A stretch of 6,494 bases of DNA from Verrucomicrobiota bacterium (GTDB lineage: Bacteria > Verrucomicrobiota > Verrucomicrobiia > Chthoniobacterales > UBA10450): assembly GCA_003218525.1 (NCBI GenBank), contig QHNU01000217.1, positions 1 through 6,494 on the forward strand, read 5' to 3'. Made by a program: the position numbers and the translations under genes. The notes under the pieces were generated by a model. That model was not told the DNA's origin. It made no database searches and saw only the letters and a list, made by a program, of their open reading frames with translations. Shown piece by piece: positions 1-6,243 of this stretch. Each line of letters starts with the position of its first letter. Position 1 is the first letter of the stretch.

Positions 1-417
1 TCGGAAATTTTCGAACATGTCGTCCCTCCGGTTGAGAAGGCGTTTCAAAATGTAGTCACAATGCTAAAACCGGGAGGACTTTTTGTTTTAACAGTGCCTT
101 ATGGATTGCAATCTCATACCATTGAACACTTCCCGGAACTCGACCGGTTTACAGTTACCGAACGTGATGGAGTTTACCACCTTGATAATATGACAAAGAC
201 GGGCATTTCACAGTCGTTTACCGACCTAGTCTTTCATGGAGGCCCAGGATCAACTCTGGAGATGCGCATATTTGCTGAGTCGGCTGTATTGCAACATTGC
301 AGAGCCGCAGGATTCCAGTCGATTACTGTTCATCGGAGGCCAGACTTCCAGCATGGCATTTGGTGGCCTGAACCTTGGTCGTTTCCTATAACGGCGAAGA
401 AGGGCGACCATCATTGA
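1..417 (+). CDS. Class I SAM-dependent methyltransferase, C-terminal part (5' truncated by window edge)
   Basis: The frame is open from base 1, giving 138 residues before the TGA at 415-417. An internal ATG at 61 is not the start, because the codons before it read SEIFEHV..PPVEKAF, the usual stretch ahead of motif III. The visible motifs are EHV (residues 5-7), LKPGGLFVLTVPY (about 22-34) and a C-terminal alpha/beta portion with the HCRAAGF helix. This is the post-motif-II half of a Methyltransf_11/23-type Rossmann fold; the SAM-binding GxGxG loop lies outside the window. By family knowledge it transfers a methyl group from SAM to a small molecule or sugar, but the substrate cannot be read from what is present. 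It lies 105 bp upstream of a sulfotransferase on the same strand, which suggests a glycan or natural-product tailoring cluster (inference). Some lines here look AT-richer than the sdh genes (bases 61-120 are 40% GC). Confidence 0.82.
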   Translation, partial: SEIFEHVVPPVEKAFQNVVTMLKPGGLFVLTVPYGLQSHTIEHFPELDRFTVTERDGVYHLDNMTKTGISQSFTDLVFHGGPGSTLEMRIFAESAVLQHCRAAGFQSITVHRRPDFQHGIWWPEPWSFPITAKKGDHH

Positions 418-522
418 CGTTCTTCAACAAGCCGATCACGCACGCCAGTAGAGGTTCGGCAGCTTTTGTTGTGCATTGCCGCAATCAAACAGCTTATATT
501 ATCGCGTTTTGGTAAAATCACG

Positions 523-1623
523 ATGGGTTCCTCGATAAAGAATCAACCAATCTTCCTCGTTGGCTCGCCTCGTTCTGGGACAAGTATTCTAACATGGTGT
601 CTCGGTCAGCATTCTAACATTCTTGTTCAAGAAGAGTCCGACTGGATGGGGCGATTCGCCGTTGATGTCGGTGTGGCATATGAAATTGGAACGCGCCGAG
701 GACCGCGGTCGCAGTTGAGCGCGATTGGCCTGCTGCGTGAAGAATTCTTCCTTCGATTCGGTGAGACCATTAATGAGTTATTGATCGGTCATCGGCAACA
801 GTTCGAGGAAAGAGCGCGGGGGCATACCGCCACCGCAGACTCATCGGAAACACAAACTGCATTCCAGATCGCCCGGTCGCCTGACGATCCCAAACAACGG
901 TGGGTCGATGGAAGCCCGGAAAACTCTCATTACATATGTGGCGTGCGCAAATTGTTTCCAAATGCTGTTTTCGTTCATTTGGTTCGGGATGTCGGCTCGG
1001 TGGTGCGGTCACTCCTGAACTTCACTCGCACCGGAGGACCACCCGCGGTAGAGAATGAACAACAAGCCTACCAATATTGGTTGCAGACCGCGCGACCCTG
1101 TTTTCAAGCAGAACGAGCATATGGTTCCGCGGTCGTTCGCCGACTCCAATACTCAGACTTGATCGATCGTCCCGAAGCGACGATACGCGGACTGTTGAGC
1201 TTTCTTAACGAACCTTACGAGTCCGCCTGCCTCGAACCTATTCGGATTCGCATCAACAGTTCCAACGTGCCGCCGGATTTCGAATCTTCTGATCCGGCGA
1301 CGGACCTAGCAGTAGTAGAGGAGGCACACAGACTAGAAGATGAATTAGTGAGAAACCCGGGCCCATTCGAACCTTCGCACACCATAGCTGCCGAAATGGA
1401 GAGTGCTTTCGAGCTGCGAGTTTACCGCATCCGGAACCTGGAGTCTAATCACGTCAAATGTTTGGAGCGCGTAGCAAATCTTCAAAGAGAACTCGATGAG
1501 TTGAAAGCTGACCTTCCTTTGGCGAATTCGACGGAAGATCTCAAAGGGACCCATTCTCGGGTACGTCAATCGAAATTGCGTGCTGCTTTGACGAGACTTC
1601 GGCGCAGACATTGGAAACTTTGA
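523..1623 (+). CDS. PAPS-dependent sulfotransferase family protein with coiled-coil C-terminus
   Basis: A 366-residue protein from ATG 523 to TGA 1621-1623. The 5'-phosphosulfate-binding loop FLVGSPRSGTS lies at about residues 11-21, right at the N-terminus as usual for this family. A 3'-phosphate-binding motif HLVRDVGSVVRSL lies at about 152-164 (Arg155 and Ser159 are the likely PAPS contacts). YSDLIDRPEATI followed by LLSFLNEPYE (about 210-233) matches the conserved C-terminal helices. The expected reaction is transfer of sulfate from PAPS to a hydroxyl or amine; the acceptor is unknown. After the catalytic domain come a charged, heptad-like stretch (about 292-331) and a strongly basic tail rich in Arg/Lys, both extra to the minimal fold. 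An in-frame TTG at 466 with GAGG at 451-454 would add 19 residues. I prefer the ATG because the P-loop is then N-terminal, though no good ribosome site precedes it. It probably belongs to the same cluster as the methyltransferase before it. Confidence 0.85.
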   Translation: MGSSIKNQPIFLVGSPRSGTSILTWCLGQHSNILVQEESDWMGRFAVDVGVAYEIGTRRGPRSQLSAIGLLREEFFLRFGETINELLIGHRQQFEERARGHTATADSSETQTAFQIARSPDDPKQRWVDGSPENSHYICGVRKLFPNAVFVHLVRDVGSVVRSLLNFTRTGGPPAVENEQQAYQYWLQTARPCFQAERAYGSAVVRRLQYSDLIDRPEATIRGLLSFLNEPYESACLEPIRIRINSSNVPPDFESSDPATDLAVVEEAHRLEDELVRNPGPFEPSHTIAAEMESAFELRVYRIRNLESNHVKCLERVANLQRELDELKADLPLANSTEDLKGTHSRVRQSKLRAALTRLRRRHWKL

Positions 1624-1744
1624 TAGCAATGCTGCTGAATGGCTGTGGATTTATGCAAGCGCCCAACGCGGCGGAATGGGGAACTCCAGCTAGCCCGCTT
1701 TCGCGCTCATATTGTAAAATCGAACTTGCGGAAAAATGGCGGGA

Positions 1745-2218
1745 TCACTCCAGCGGTGGTTCGATGTTTTCGTCTTCGCGCGCGGTGAGCTGGTTCTTTG
1801 CGATCATGCGGGCACAGGTGTTTCCGGCGGGACGAACGGATTCCGCTCTCTCGAACCAGTGCATGGCCTCGCGGAAACCTTCGTAGGCTTGGTGGTGGCA
1901 ACCAGGCGTGCCGCGGGCGAGTTGCGCTTTAGCGCGTCGCTCCGCCAATATTCCGCTGTAATAGGCGCGCTCGTATTCGCCTTTGATTCTGGCTAAAATC
2001 TCTTTCGCTTGAGTGTCGCTCACACCATAACCTTTGCTAAAACGATCGGTCAACGCGAGCAGGAGCGTGGTGAGCGCTTGTTGATTTTCCGGCTCCGCCG
2101 CTAGCACATCAAGGCAGATGCTCTCTGCTTCAGCTGGTTCGTTCAACAGTCGGTAACGCTCCGCTTTTTCCAAAGCGCTCGGAATCGCTTCAGCTGACAG
2201 CGGCTTCAGGTCGGGCAT
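1745..2218 (-). CDS. Small TPR-like protein, last gene of the sdh operon
   Basis: A 157-residue soluble protein starting at the ATG (2218-2216) that overlaps the sdhB stop by one base (TAATG), a classic coupling arrangement. An upstream in-frame ATG at 2260 would lie inside sdhB and is rejected. Residues about 13-46 form a helix-turn-helix with TPR spacing (ALEKAERYRLLNEPAEAESI, then LAAEPENQQAL). A second TPR-like pair is at about 108-135 (YEGFREAMHWFERAESVRP). Between them is a helical charged segment (about 70-103) containing EYERAYYSGILAERRAK. There is no signal peptide or membrane helix, so it is probably cytoplasmic. TPR proteins bind other proteins; the coupling to sdhB suggests a role in assembly or stability of this SDH, which is inference only. 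I recall similar RYRLLNEPxEAESIC proteins beside Sdh1-type operons, but could not check this. Confidence 0.8.
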   Translation of the reverse strand: MPDLKPLSAEAIPSALEKAERYRLLNEPAEAESICLDVLAAEPENQQALTTLLLALTDRFSKGYGVSDTQAKEILARIKGEYERAYYSGILAERRAKAQLARGTPGCHHQAYEGFREAMHWFERAESVRPAGNTCARMIAKNQLTAREDENIEPPLE

Positions 2219-2976
2219 TATTTTGGGCCCGTTTGGCTCTTTTTGGTTCCCATTTTCCAAAGCCAGCCTAAAGGATCGTAAAATTCGTCCACCACGCGCT
2301 CCTTCAAAGGGATGATTCCGTTGTCGGTGATCTCAATGTTTTCCGGGCAAACTTTCGTGCAACACTTGGTAATGTTGCAATAGCCGATTCCGTGCGCTTC
2401 GCGCAGTTCCGGAATCCGATCTTCGGTATCGAGCGGATGCATCTCAAGCGCGGCCGCATAAATCAGAAAGCGCGGGCCAATGAATCGGTCGTGCATATGA
2501 TGATCGCGCAGCACATGACAAACGTCCTGGCAAAGAAAGCACTCAATGCATTTTCGAAACTCCTGCACGCGGTCGATGTCTTCCTGCGCCATCCGCCAGG
2601 TTCCGTCGGGCGCATCCGGCGGACGCGGCTTAAATTGCTTGATCCGCTTTTTGACCCGAAAATTCCACGACACGTCGCTGATCAAGTCTTTCACGACCGG
2701 AAAGGCCTTCATCGGTTCGACCGTGATCGGCCGTTCCAGAGGCAGATCGCTCATTCGGGTCATGCACATCAGACGCGGCATGCCATTTACTTCCGCCGAG
2801 CAGGAGCCGCATTTACCGGCTTTGCAATTCCATCGGCAGGCCAAGTCGGTCGCCTGAGTCGCCTGAATCTGGTGGATCGCGTCGAGCACCACCATACCCT
2901 CGGAAATTTCAGTCGCGTACTCGCGGAATCCGCCACTGTTGGCGTCGCCGCGCCAGATTTTGAACGTGGCGTTCAT
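2218..2976 (-). CDS. sdhB: Succinate dehydrogenase/fumarate reductase iron-sulfur subunit (Sdh1 type)
   Basis: A 252-residue protein from ATG 2976. It passes electrons from the FAD of SdhA through three Fe-S clusters to quinone at the membrane anchor. The [2Fe-2S] ligands are Cys51, 56, 59 and 71 (CKAGKCGSC, then MPRLMC). The [4Fe-4S] ligands are Cys143, 146, 149 (CIECFLCQDVC) and Cys210. The [3Fe-4S] ligands are Cys153, 200 and 206 (YCNITKCCTKVCPENI). Extra cysteines are Cys47 and Cys205. Motifs such as RWNCKAGKCGSCSAEVNG, RMAQEDIDR and ALEMHPLDT closely resemble the M. tuberculosis Rv0247c group from memory, not the E. coli SdhB type. A GTG at 2988 could add four residues, but MNATFKIWRG is the natural start. 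No Shine-Dalgarno site is seen; the start overlaps the TGA of a 17-codon mini-ORF (ATGA). Separation from sdhA by a four-helix-bundle gene is unusual. Confidence 0.96.
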   Translation of the reverse strand: MNATFKIWRGDANSGGFREYATEISEGMVVLDAIHQIQATQATDLACRWNCKAGKCGSCSAEVNGMPRLMCMTRMSDLPLERPITVEPMKAFPVVKDLISDVSWNFRVKKRIKQFKPRPPDAPDGTWRMAQEDIDRVQEFRKCIECFLCQDVCHVLRDHHMHDRFIGPRFLIYAAALEMHPLDTEDRIPELREAHGIGYCNITKCCTKVCPENIEITDNGIIPLKERVVDEFYDPLGWLWKMGTKKSQTGPK

Positions 2977-3026
2977 TCGTTGAAGCACTGAACCGCTGAA
3001 GGGTTGAAAGGGCCGAAGAACTTCAT
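2973..3026 (-). CDS. 17-codon relay mini-ORF between four-helix-bundle gene and sdhB
   Basis: ATG at 3026-3024 overlaps the four-helix-bundle stop (ATGA, 3026-3023), and its TGA at 2975-2973 overlaps the sdhB ATG (ATGA, 2976-2973). The peptide reads MKFFGPFNPSAVQCFNE, a near copy of the four-helix-bundle C-terminus FFGRFNASAVQRLNE, because the 50-bp unit is duplicated. Its likely use, if any, is to hand terminating ribosomes on to sdhB, which has no visible ribosome-binding site. Whether it is translated is unknown; it may simply be a by-product of the duplication. Confidence 0.35.
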   Translation of the reverse strand: MKFFGPFNPSAVQCFNE

Positions 3027-3059
3027 TCGTTTAAGCGTTGAACTGCTGAAGCGTTGAAG
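2978..3059. repeat. Octamer arrays (CGTTGAAG-like) downstream of the four-helix-bundle gene
   Basis: On the + strand an 8-bp period runs through both 50-bp units. At 3028-3059 it reads CGTTTAAG, CGTTGAAC, TGCTGAAG, CGTTGAAG. At 2978-3009 it reads CGTTGAAG, CACTGAAC, CGCTGAAG, GGTTGAAA. The same octamer in inverted orientation forms the array at the other end of the gene (3519-3550). The segment 3047-3062 and the complement of 3518-3533 match at 14 of 16 bases. The array also encodes the last residues of the four-helix-bundle protein. Confidence 0.8.
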
Positions 3060-3550
3060 CGGCCGAAGAACAGGTCATTTATTTCCTCTTCGTTGAGTTC
3101 GCCATCCGCGGGCAATTCTTCAACCCGCGGCGGACTGCCCAAAGTCCGGCCCCGCAAAAAGCGGATATAGCCGTTAATCAGTTGATGAACGCGCCAACCT
3201 TCAGATTTCAATTTCTCGATCTCCTCTTGAGGGCAATAGTTCTGGTCTATGCAAACGTTGAGATCGTCCAATAGCTCTTCCAGAGATCCGCGTGCTTGCA
3301 GCGTAAACTTAATTTGGTCGAGGAAATGAAAACGACCGCGCCCTTCAGCGATGTTATTAGTCAGCGAGACTGCCGCGCGGCGAATCTGACTGGCTAGCGC
3401 AAATTCTTCCTCCACGGGCAACCGCGTGGCGACCCGATACATTGCTTTTCGAAATTCACGCGCCGCTTGGTAAACCTCCAGATCTTCGAACGTCTGATAA
3501 TGCTTCGGCTGATCTTCCCACTTCATCGCTTCATCGCTTGATCGCTTCAA
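3023..3550 (-). CDS. Four-helix-bundle protein (23S rRNA intervening-sequence protein family) inside the sdh operon
   Basis: A 175-residue protein of the four helix bundle / 23S rRNA IVP family (PF05635/TIGR02436 type). The family signatures are FEDLEVYQAAREF (about 21-33), LASQIRRAAVSLTNNIAEG (about 52-70) and ARGSLEELLDDL (about 86-97), followed by a fourth helix to about 133. The usual family length is roughly 115-130 residues, so the acidic C-terminal tail (about 140-175) and the first 15 residues are extra; both ends are encoded by octamer repeats. Molecular function is not established for the family, which is known from ORFs inside 23S rRNA intervening sequences; the fold resembles the Avd accessory protein of diversity-generating retroelements. 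The TTG start at 3550 overlaps the sdhA stop (TTGA) and has GAGGAG five bases upstream; an ATG at 3526 is the alternative. It sits between sdhA and sdhB, which are normally neighbours, and probably has no role in SDH itself (inference). Confidence 0.9.
   Translation of the reverse strand: MKRSSDEAMKWEDQPKHYQTFEDLEVYQAAREFRKAMYRVATRLPVEEEFALASQIRRAAVSLTNNIAEGRGRFHFLDQIKFTLQARGSLEELLDDLNVCIDQNYCPQEEIEKLKSEGWRVHQLINGYIRFLRGRTLGSPPRVEELPADGELNEEEINDLFFGRFNASAVQRLNE
3519..3550. repeat. Octamer array at the start of the four-helix-bundle gene
   Basis: Read on the - strand from 3550, four octamers follow without gap: TTGAAGCG, ATCAAGCG, ATGAAGCG, ATGAAGTG. They encode the first residues (MKRSSDEAMKW). 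The unit is the same as that of the array at 2978-3059 but in inverted orientation, so the gene has inverted octamer arrays at both ends. Confidence 0.85.
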
Positions 3551-5358
3551 GGATTCTCCTCAATGATTTGCCTCAATTCCACCGGCATTTCTGGAATTGC
3601 ATCGAGTCGCACTTTCATCCCGCCATCCTCGCCCCGCCAAACGATCGTGTTCGCATTCCCGAACTTTGGATCTTTGTCGGGAAAATCTTCGCGGAATTGC
3701 GCTCCCCGGCTCTCTTTTCGCTCAATCGCTGCACGCGTTATCGCTTCGGAAACGGTTAAGAGATTTTCCAGATCGAGAGCGGTATGCCAACCGGGATTGA
3801 ACTCACGGTTACCGTTAACACCGACGCGACCTGTCCGCGCGCGAAACGATTCCAATTTTTCCAGAGCAGAGATCATTTCGTTTTCCGTGCGAACAATACC
3901 AACATTGTCTTGCATGGTTTCCTGAAGATCATGCTGCACCGCATAAGGATTCTCACCGCCACCACGCTCGAACGGCTCCAATGCGTGACGCGCCATTTCT
4001 TCAATCTGTCCACTGTCAATTTCGGCGACCGGATTTTTCTTGGCGAAATCCGCGGCGAATTCGCCGGCACGTTTTCCAAACACCAAAAGATCCGAAAGCG
4101 AATTTCCGCCAAGCCGATTCGCTCCGTTGATTCCAGCGGCGCATTCGCCCGCCGCGAATAGTCCTGGGATGCGCGACATCTGAGTATCGGCATCGACCCG
4201 AATTCCGCCCATCACATAATGTGTGGTCGGGCCCACCTCCATCGGTTCCTGCGTGATATCAATGTCGGCGAGCTGTTTGAATTGATGATACATGCTCGGC
4301 AGTTTTCTTTTGATGTAGTCCTCGGCGTTCGACATCCTTTTCTTGATCCAGGCAATATCGAGAAAGACGCCGCCATGCGGACTCCCCCGCCCTGCCTTGA
4401 TTTCGCGCACGATGCAACGCGCGATGTGATCACGGGTCAGTAACTCTGGCGGACGCCGCGCATCCTTGTCGCCCTGACAGTAACGCCAGCCTTCTTCTTC
4501 GTTATCCGCCGTCTGCGCCCGGTAGTTTTCGGGAATATCGTCGAACATGAAGCGGCGACCTTGGTTATTCGTAAGAATGCCCCCCTCCCCACGCACTCCT
4601 TCCGTGACAAGAATTCCGCGCACACTCGGCGGCCAAACCATGCCGGTTGGATGAAATTGTACGAATTCCATGTCGATTAGTTCGGCGCCGGCGCGATAGG
4701 CCAGGGAATGGCCATCCCCGGTATATTCCCAGCTGTTGCTCGTGATTTTATAAGCGCGCCCAATGCCGCCAGTTGCGAGCACGACTGCTTTAGCCCGATA
4801 CACAAGGAAGCGTCCCCGCTCTCGATCATACCCAAACGCACCGACGACGCGGCCATTCTGTTTTAACAACTCCAGGACGGTACGTTCCATGTGAACATCG
4901 ATGCCCTGGTGAACGCCGTGATCCTGAAGAGTACGGATCATCTCCAGACCCGTTCGATCACCCACGTGGGCGAGACGCGGATATTTATGTCCGCCGAAAT
5001 TCCTTTGCAGAATCCGTCCGTCTTTCGTTCGATCGAAAACCGCGCCCCAGGCTTCCAGTTCGCGGACCCGAGCAGGCGCTTCACGCGCGTGCAGCTCGGC
5101 CATGCGCCAATTGTTCACGTACTGACCGCCTCGCATGGTATCGGCGAAGTGGACTTTCCAATTGTCTCGATCGTCCACATTCGCGAGGGCGGCCGCAATG
5201 CCACCTTCTGCCATGACCGTGTGCGCTTTGCCGAGGAGCGATTTGCAAATTAGCCCGACAGAAACCCCAAAAGCAGATGCCTCGATTGCTGCGCGCAATC
5301 CGGCGCCGCCCGCGCCGATTACGAGAACGTCATGCTGAAAAGTTTCATAATCGGGCAT
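3547..5358 (-). CDS. sdhA: Succinate dehydrogenase/fumarate reductase flavoprotein subunit (Sdh1 type)
   Basis: A 603-residue complete protein from ATG 5358. It oxidises succinate to fumarate (or the reverse) on the cytoplasmic face and passes electrons to SdhB. The FAD dinucleotide loop is VIGAGGAGLRAA (about 13-24). GKAHTVMAEGGIAAAL (43-58) places His46 where FAD is covalently bound in the family. Active-site elements are QFHPTG (His236), EGVRGEGG (253-260), the proton-shuttle region LLTRDHIARCI with Arg309, and His380 in THYVMGG. AAGECA (402-407) and GANRLGGNSL (412-421, Arg415) complete the FAD/dicarboxylate site, so all key residues are present. The C-terminal helical domain ends in a short IIEENP tail. 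The start lies 3 bp after the anchor gene's stop, and the stop overlaps the next gene (TTGA), so it is mid-operon. Succinate oxidation and fumarate reduction cannot be told apart from sequence alone. Confidence 0.97.
   Translation of the reverse strand: MPDYETFQHDVLVIGAGGAGLRAAIEASAFGVSVGLICKSLLGKAHTVMAEGGIAAALANVDDRDNWKVHFADTMRGGQYVNNWRMAELHAREAPARVRELEAWGAVFDRTKDGRILQRNFGGHKYPRLAHVGDRTGLEMIRTLQDHGVHQGIDVHMERTVLELLKQNGRVVGAFGYDRERGRFLVYRAKAVVLATGGIGRAYKITSNSWEYTGDGHSLAYRAGAELIDMEFVQFHPTGMVWPPSVRGILVTEGVRGEGGILTNNQGRRFMFDDIPENYRAQTADNEEEGWRYCQGDKDARRPPELLTRDHIARCIVREIKAGRGSPHGGVFLDIAWIKKRMSNAEDYIKRKLPSMYHQFKQLADIDITQEPMEVGPTTHYVMGGIRVDADTQMSRIPGLFAAGECAAGINGANRLGGNSLSDLLVFGKRAGEFAADFAKKNPVAEIDSGQIEEMARHALEPFERGGGENPYAVQHDLQETMQDNVGIVRTENEMISALEKLESFRARTGRVGVNGNREFNPGWHTALDLENLLTVSEAITRAAIERKESRGAQFREDFPDKDPKFGNANTIVWRGEDGGMKVRLDAIPEMPVELRQIIEENP
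3556..3561 (-). promoter_or_regulatory. Shine-Dalgarno GAGGAG deciding the TTG start of the four-helix-bundle gene
   Basis: GAGGAG lies five bases before the TTG at 3550. It is also the two Glu codons at the end of sdhA (IIEENP), so it may be chance. It is the best ribosome site I see in this operon and supports the TTG over the ATG at 3526. Confidence 0.45.
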
Positions 5359-5361
5359 GCG

Positions 5362-6162
5362 TTAGAGAATCCGGAGGTCGTGCCACACGCCCATTGAGCA
5401 AAGCCGGATATAAAGGTCAGAAAAGCCAACCCAGAACAAACTCAGCCAGGCCCAAAGCATATGACGTCGATTAAGGCAGCTCACGCAGCGATAGGCCTGG
5501 TAGCAAGTAGGTGCGCGCGAAAATTGATCGCGAAATCCGCCGACCAGATGTCGCAAAGAATGACAACCAAACGTGTAGCCGCCAAGGAGAACGACATTGA
5601 CGGCGAGAACGATCGTGCCAATCCCGATGCCGAATGAACTCTTTCCAGATGGATCGGCGAACCAAAGCGCTTTCCAAACATCAATTGTTAGAATCACGAT
5701 GAAAACCAAGGCTAGATAAAGGAAATAGCGGTGAACGTTCTGCATGATAAGCGGAAACGAGCGTTCCCCGAGATAAGTCTTGCGTGGCTCCCCAACGGTG
5801 CAGGCGGGTGGGTCGGCCCAGAATGCTTTATAGTAAGCGCCGCGATAATAGTAACAGGTGAGCCGGAATCCGCCCGGCGCCCAGAGAATCAGCAGCGCGG
5901 GCGAAAACAACAACCATCCCGGCCACCAGGCTGGGCGCGCGCCGAACCAACTGTGCGGGGAATTCCCAAAAAGTTCAGGAGAATAAAACGGGGAGATGTA
6001 ATTGCCGCTGAAGTAATGGTTTCCCTGAAAGGCAGCCCAGGTTGAATAAACGATAAAAGTGCCCAAGCCGAGAAAGACGATCAGTGGCTGCGTCCACCAA
6101 ACGTCTGCACGCATCGTTTCGCCGAAGGAGCGCCGCGGTAATTCAGTGGAAGTGTAAGACAT
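5362..6162 (-). CDS. sdhC: Sdh1-type five-helix membrane anchor subunit, candidate Rieske-type cluster protein
   Basis: A 266-residue integral membrane protein with five hydrophobic segments at about 25-47, 80-98, 143-165, 176-198 and 235-256. It is the first gene of the operon and the quinone-reducing anchor for SdhAB. Conserved-looking blocks are FRLTCYYYRGAYYKAFWADP with Cys103 and then Cys121, QNVHRYFLYLAL with His144, GYTFGCHSLRHLVGG with Cys200, His201 and His205, a C-x5-C-x2-C group (Cys220, 226, 229) and NRRHMLWAWLSLF with His234. From memory these blocks resemble M. tuberculosis Rv0249c. The M. smegmatis Sdh1 structure was reported to hold a membrane-embedded Rieske-type [2Fe-2S] cluster, so some of these Cys/His may be its ligands (inference). 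It is unlike the E. coli SdhC/SdhD pair or the b558 type. The ATG at 6162 is the first good start; an internal ATG at residue 17 is less likely. No Shine-Dalgarno site is evident. Confidence 0.88.
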   Translation of the reverse strand: MSYTSTELPRRSFGETMRADVWWTQPLIVFLGLGTFIVYSTWAAFQGNHYFSGNYISPFYSPELFGNSPHSWFGARPAWWPGWLLFSPALLILWAPGGFRLTCYYYRGAYYKAFWADPPACTVGEPRKTYLGERSFPLIMQNVHRYFLYLALVFIVILTIDVWKALWFADPSGKSSFGIGIGTIVLAVNVVLLGGYTFGCHSLRHLVGGFRDQFSRAPTCYQAYRCVSCLNRRHMLWAWLSLFWVGFSDLYIRLCSMGVWHDLRIL

Positions 6163-6173
6163 CGTTTCGCGTG

Positions 6174-6202
6174 TTGATAATGATGCCCGTTTCAGCGTTC
6201 AA
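6174..6202 (-). promoter_or_regulatory. Possible sigma-70-like promoter of the Sdh1-type operon
   Basis: On the - strand TTGAAC (6202-6197) and TATCAA (6179-6174) are separated by 17 bp, each matching the consensus at four of six positions. A start here would give a very short leader (about 5 bases) before the ATG at 6162. The match is weak and could be chance. Confidence 0.25.
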
Positions 6203-6243
6203 GCAAATCCAGGCCAAGAGCCACGAGGAACTGATTGAACGCT
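6194..6243. repeat. Perfect 9-bp inverted repeat in the divergent promoter region
   Basis: AGCGTTCAA at 6194-6202 is the exact reverse complement of TTGAACGCT at 6235-6243, with a 32-bp spacer. Each arm gives an outward-reading TTGAAC, one on each strand, like a shared -35 position. It could be an operator, a long hairpin or coincidence. Confidence 0.55.

Larger units (their letters stand above)
2972..3071. repeat. Tandem duplication of a 50-bp unit at the four-helix-bundle/sdhB junction
   Basis: Two directly adjacent 50-bp units, 2972-3021 and 3022-3071, match at 43 of 50 positions by hand alignment without gaps. Both begin TTCATTCGTT and end GGCCGAAGAAC on the + strand. The inner copy holds the last codons and stop of the four-helix-bundle gene; the outer copy holds the sdhB start. 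If only one unit is imagined, the four-helix-bundle TGA would overlap the sdhB ATG as ATGA, so the duplication seems to have split an ancestral overlapping junction. Confidence 0.93.

Noticed and set aside
466..522. N-terminal extension of the sulfotransferase from TTG 466
   Set aside because: Possible because of GAGG at 451-454, but the extra 19 residues show no family similarity and the spacing is long; ATG 523 places the P-loop where expected.
1624..1744. Bidirectional terminator in the convergent gap
   Set aside because: I looked for a GC-rich hairpin followed by T (or preceded by A) runs and found only short, distant complementary words such as AAGCGC and GCGCT; not convincing.
1611..1996. 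Two + strand open frames of 86-91 codons spanning the convergent gap and the TPR gene
   Set aside because: Mostly antisense to the TPR gene, no ribosome site, no family resemblance.
2219..2260. Longer start of the TPR protein inside sdhB
   Set aside because: The TAATG overlap at 2218 is a more natural start, and the added residues are simply another frame of the sdhB tail.
2392..2991. 199-codon + strand open frame opposite sdhB
   Set aside because: It is the antisense shadow of a clearly real sdhB; its translation is His/Arg-rich with no recognisable motif.
2978..3550. CRISPR array or 23S rRNA fragment around the four-helix-bundle gene
   Set aside because: The repeats are 8-bp and 50-bp tandem units without spacers, and no rRNA sequence is recognisable; the gene is a free-standing protein gene.
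3563..5338. Several + strand open frames of 67-125 codons opposite sdhA
   Set aside because: They lie fully within sdhA, carry no domain signature and match the pattern expected of antisense frames in GC-rich coding DNA.
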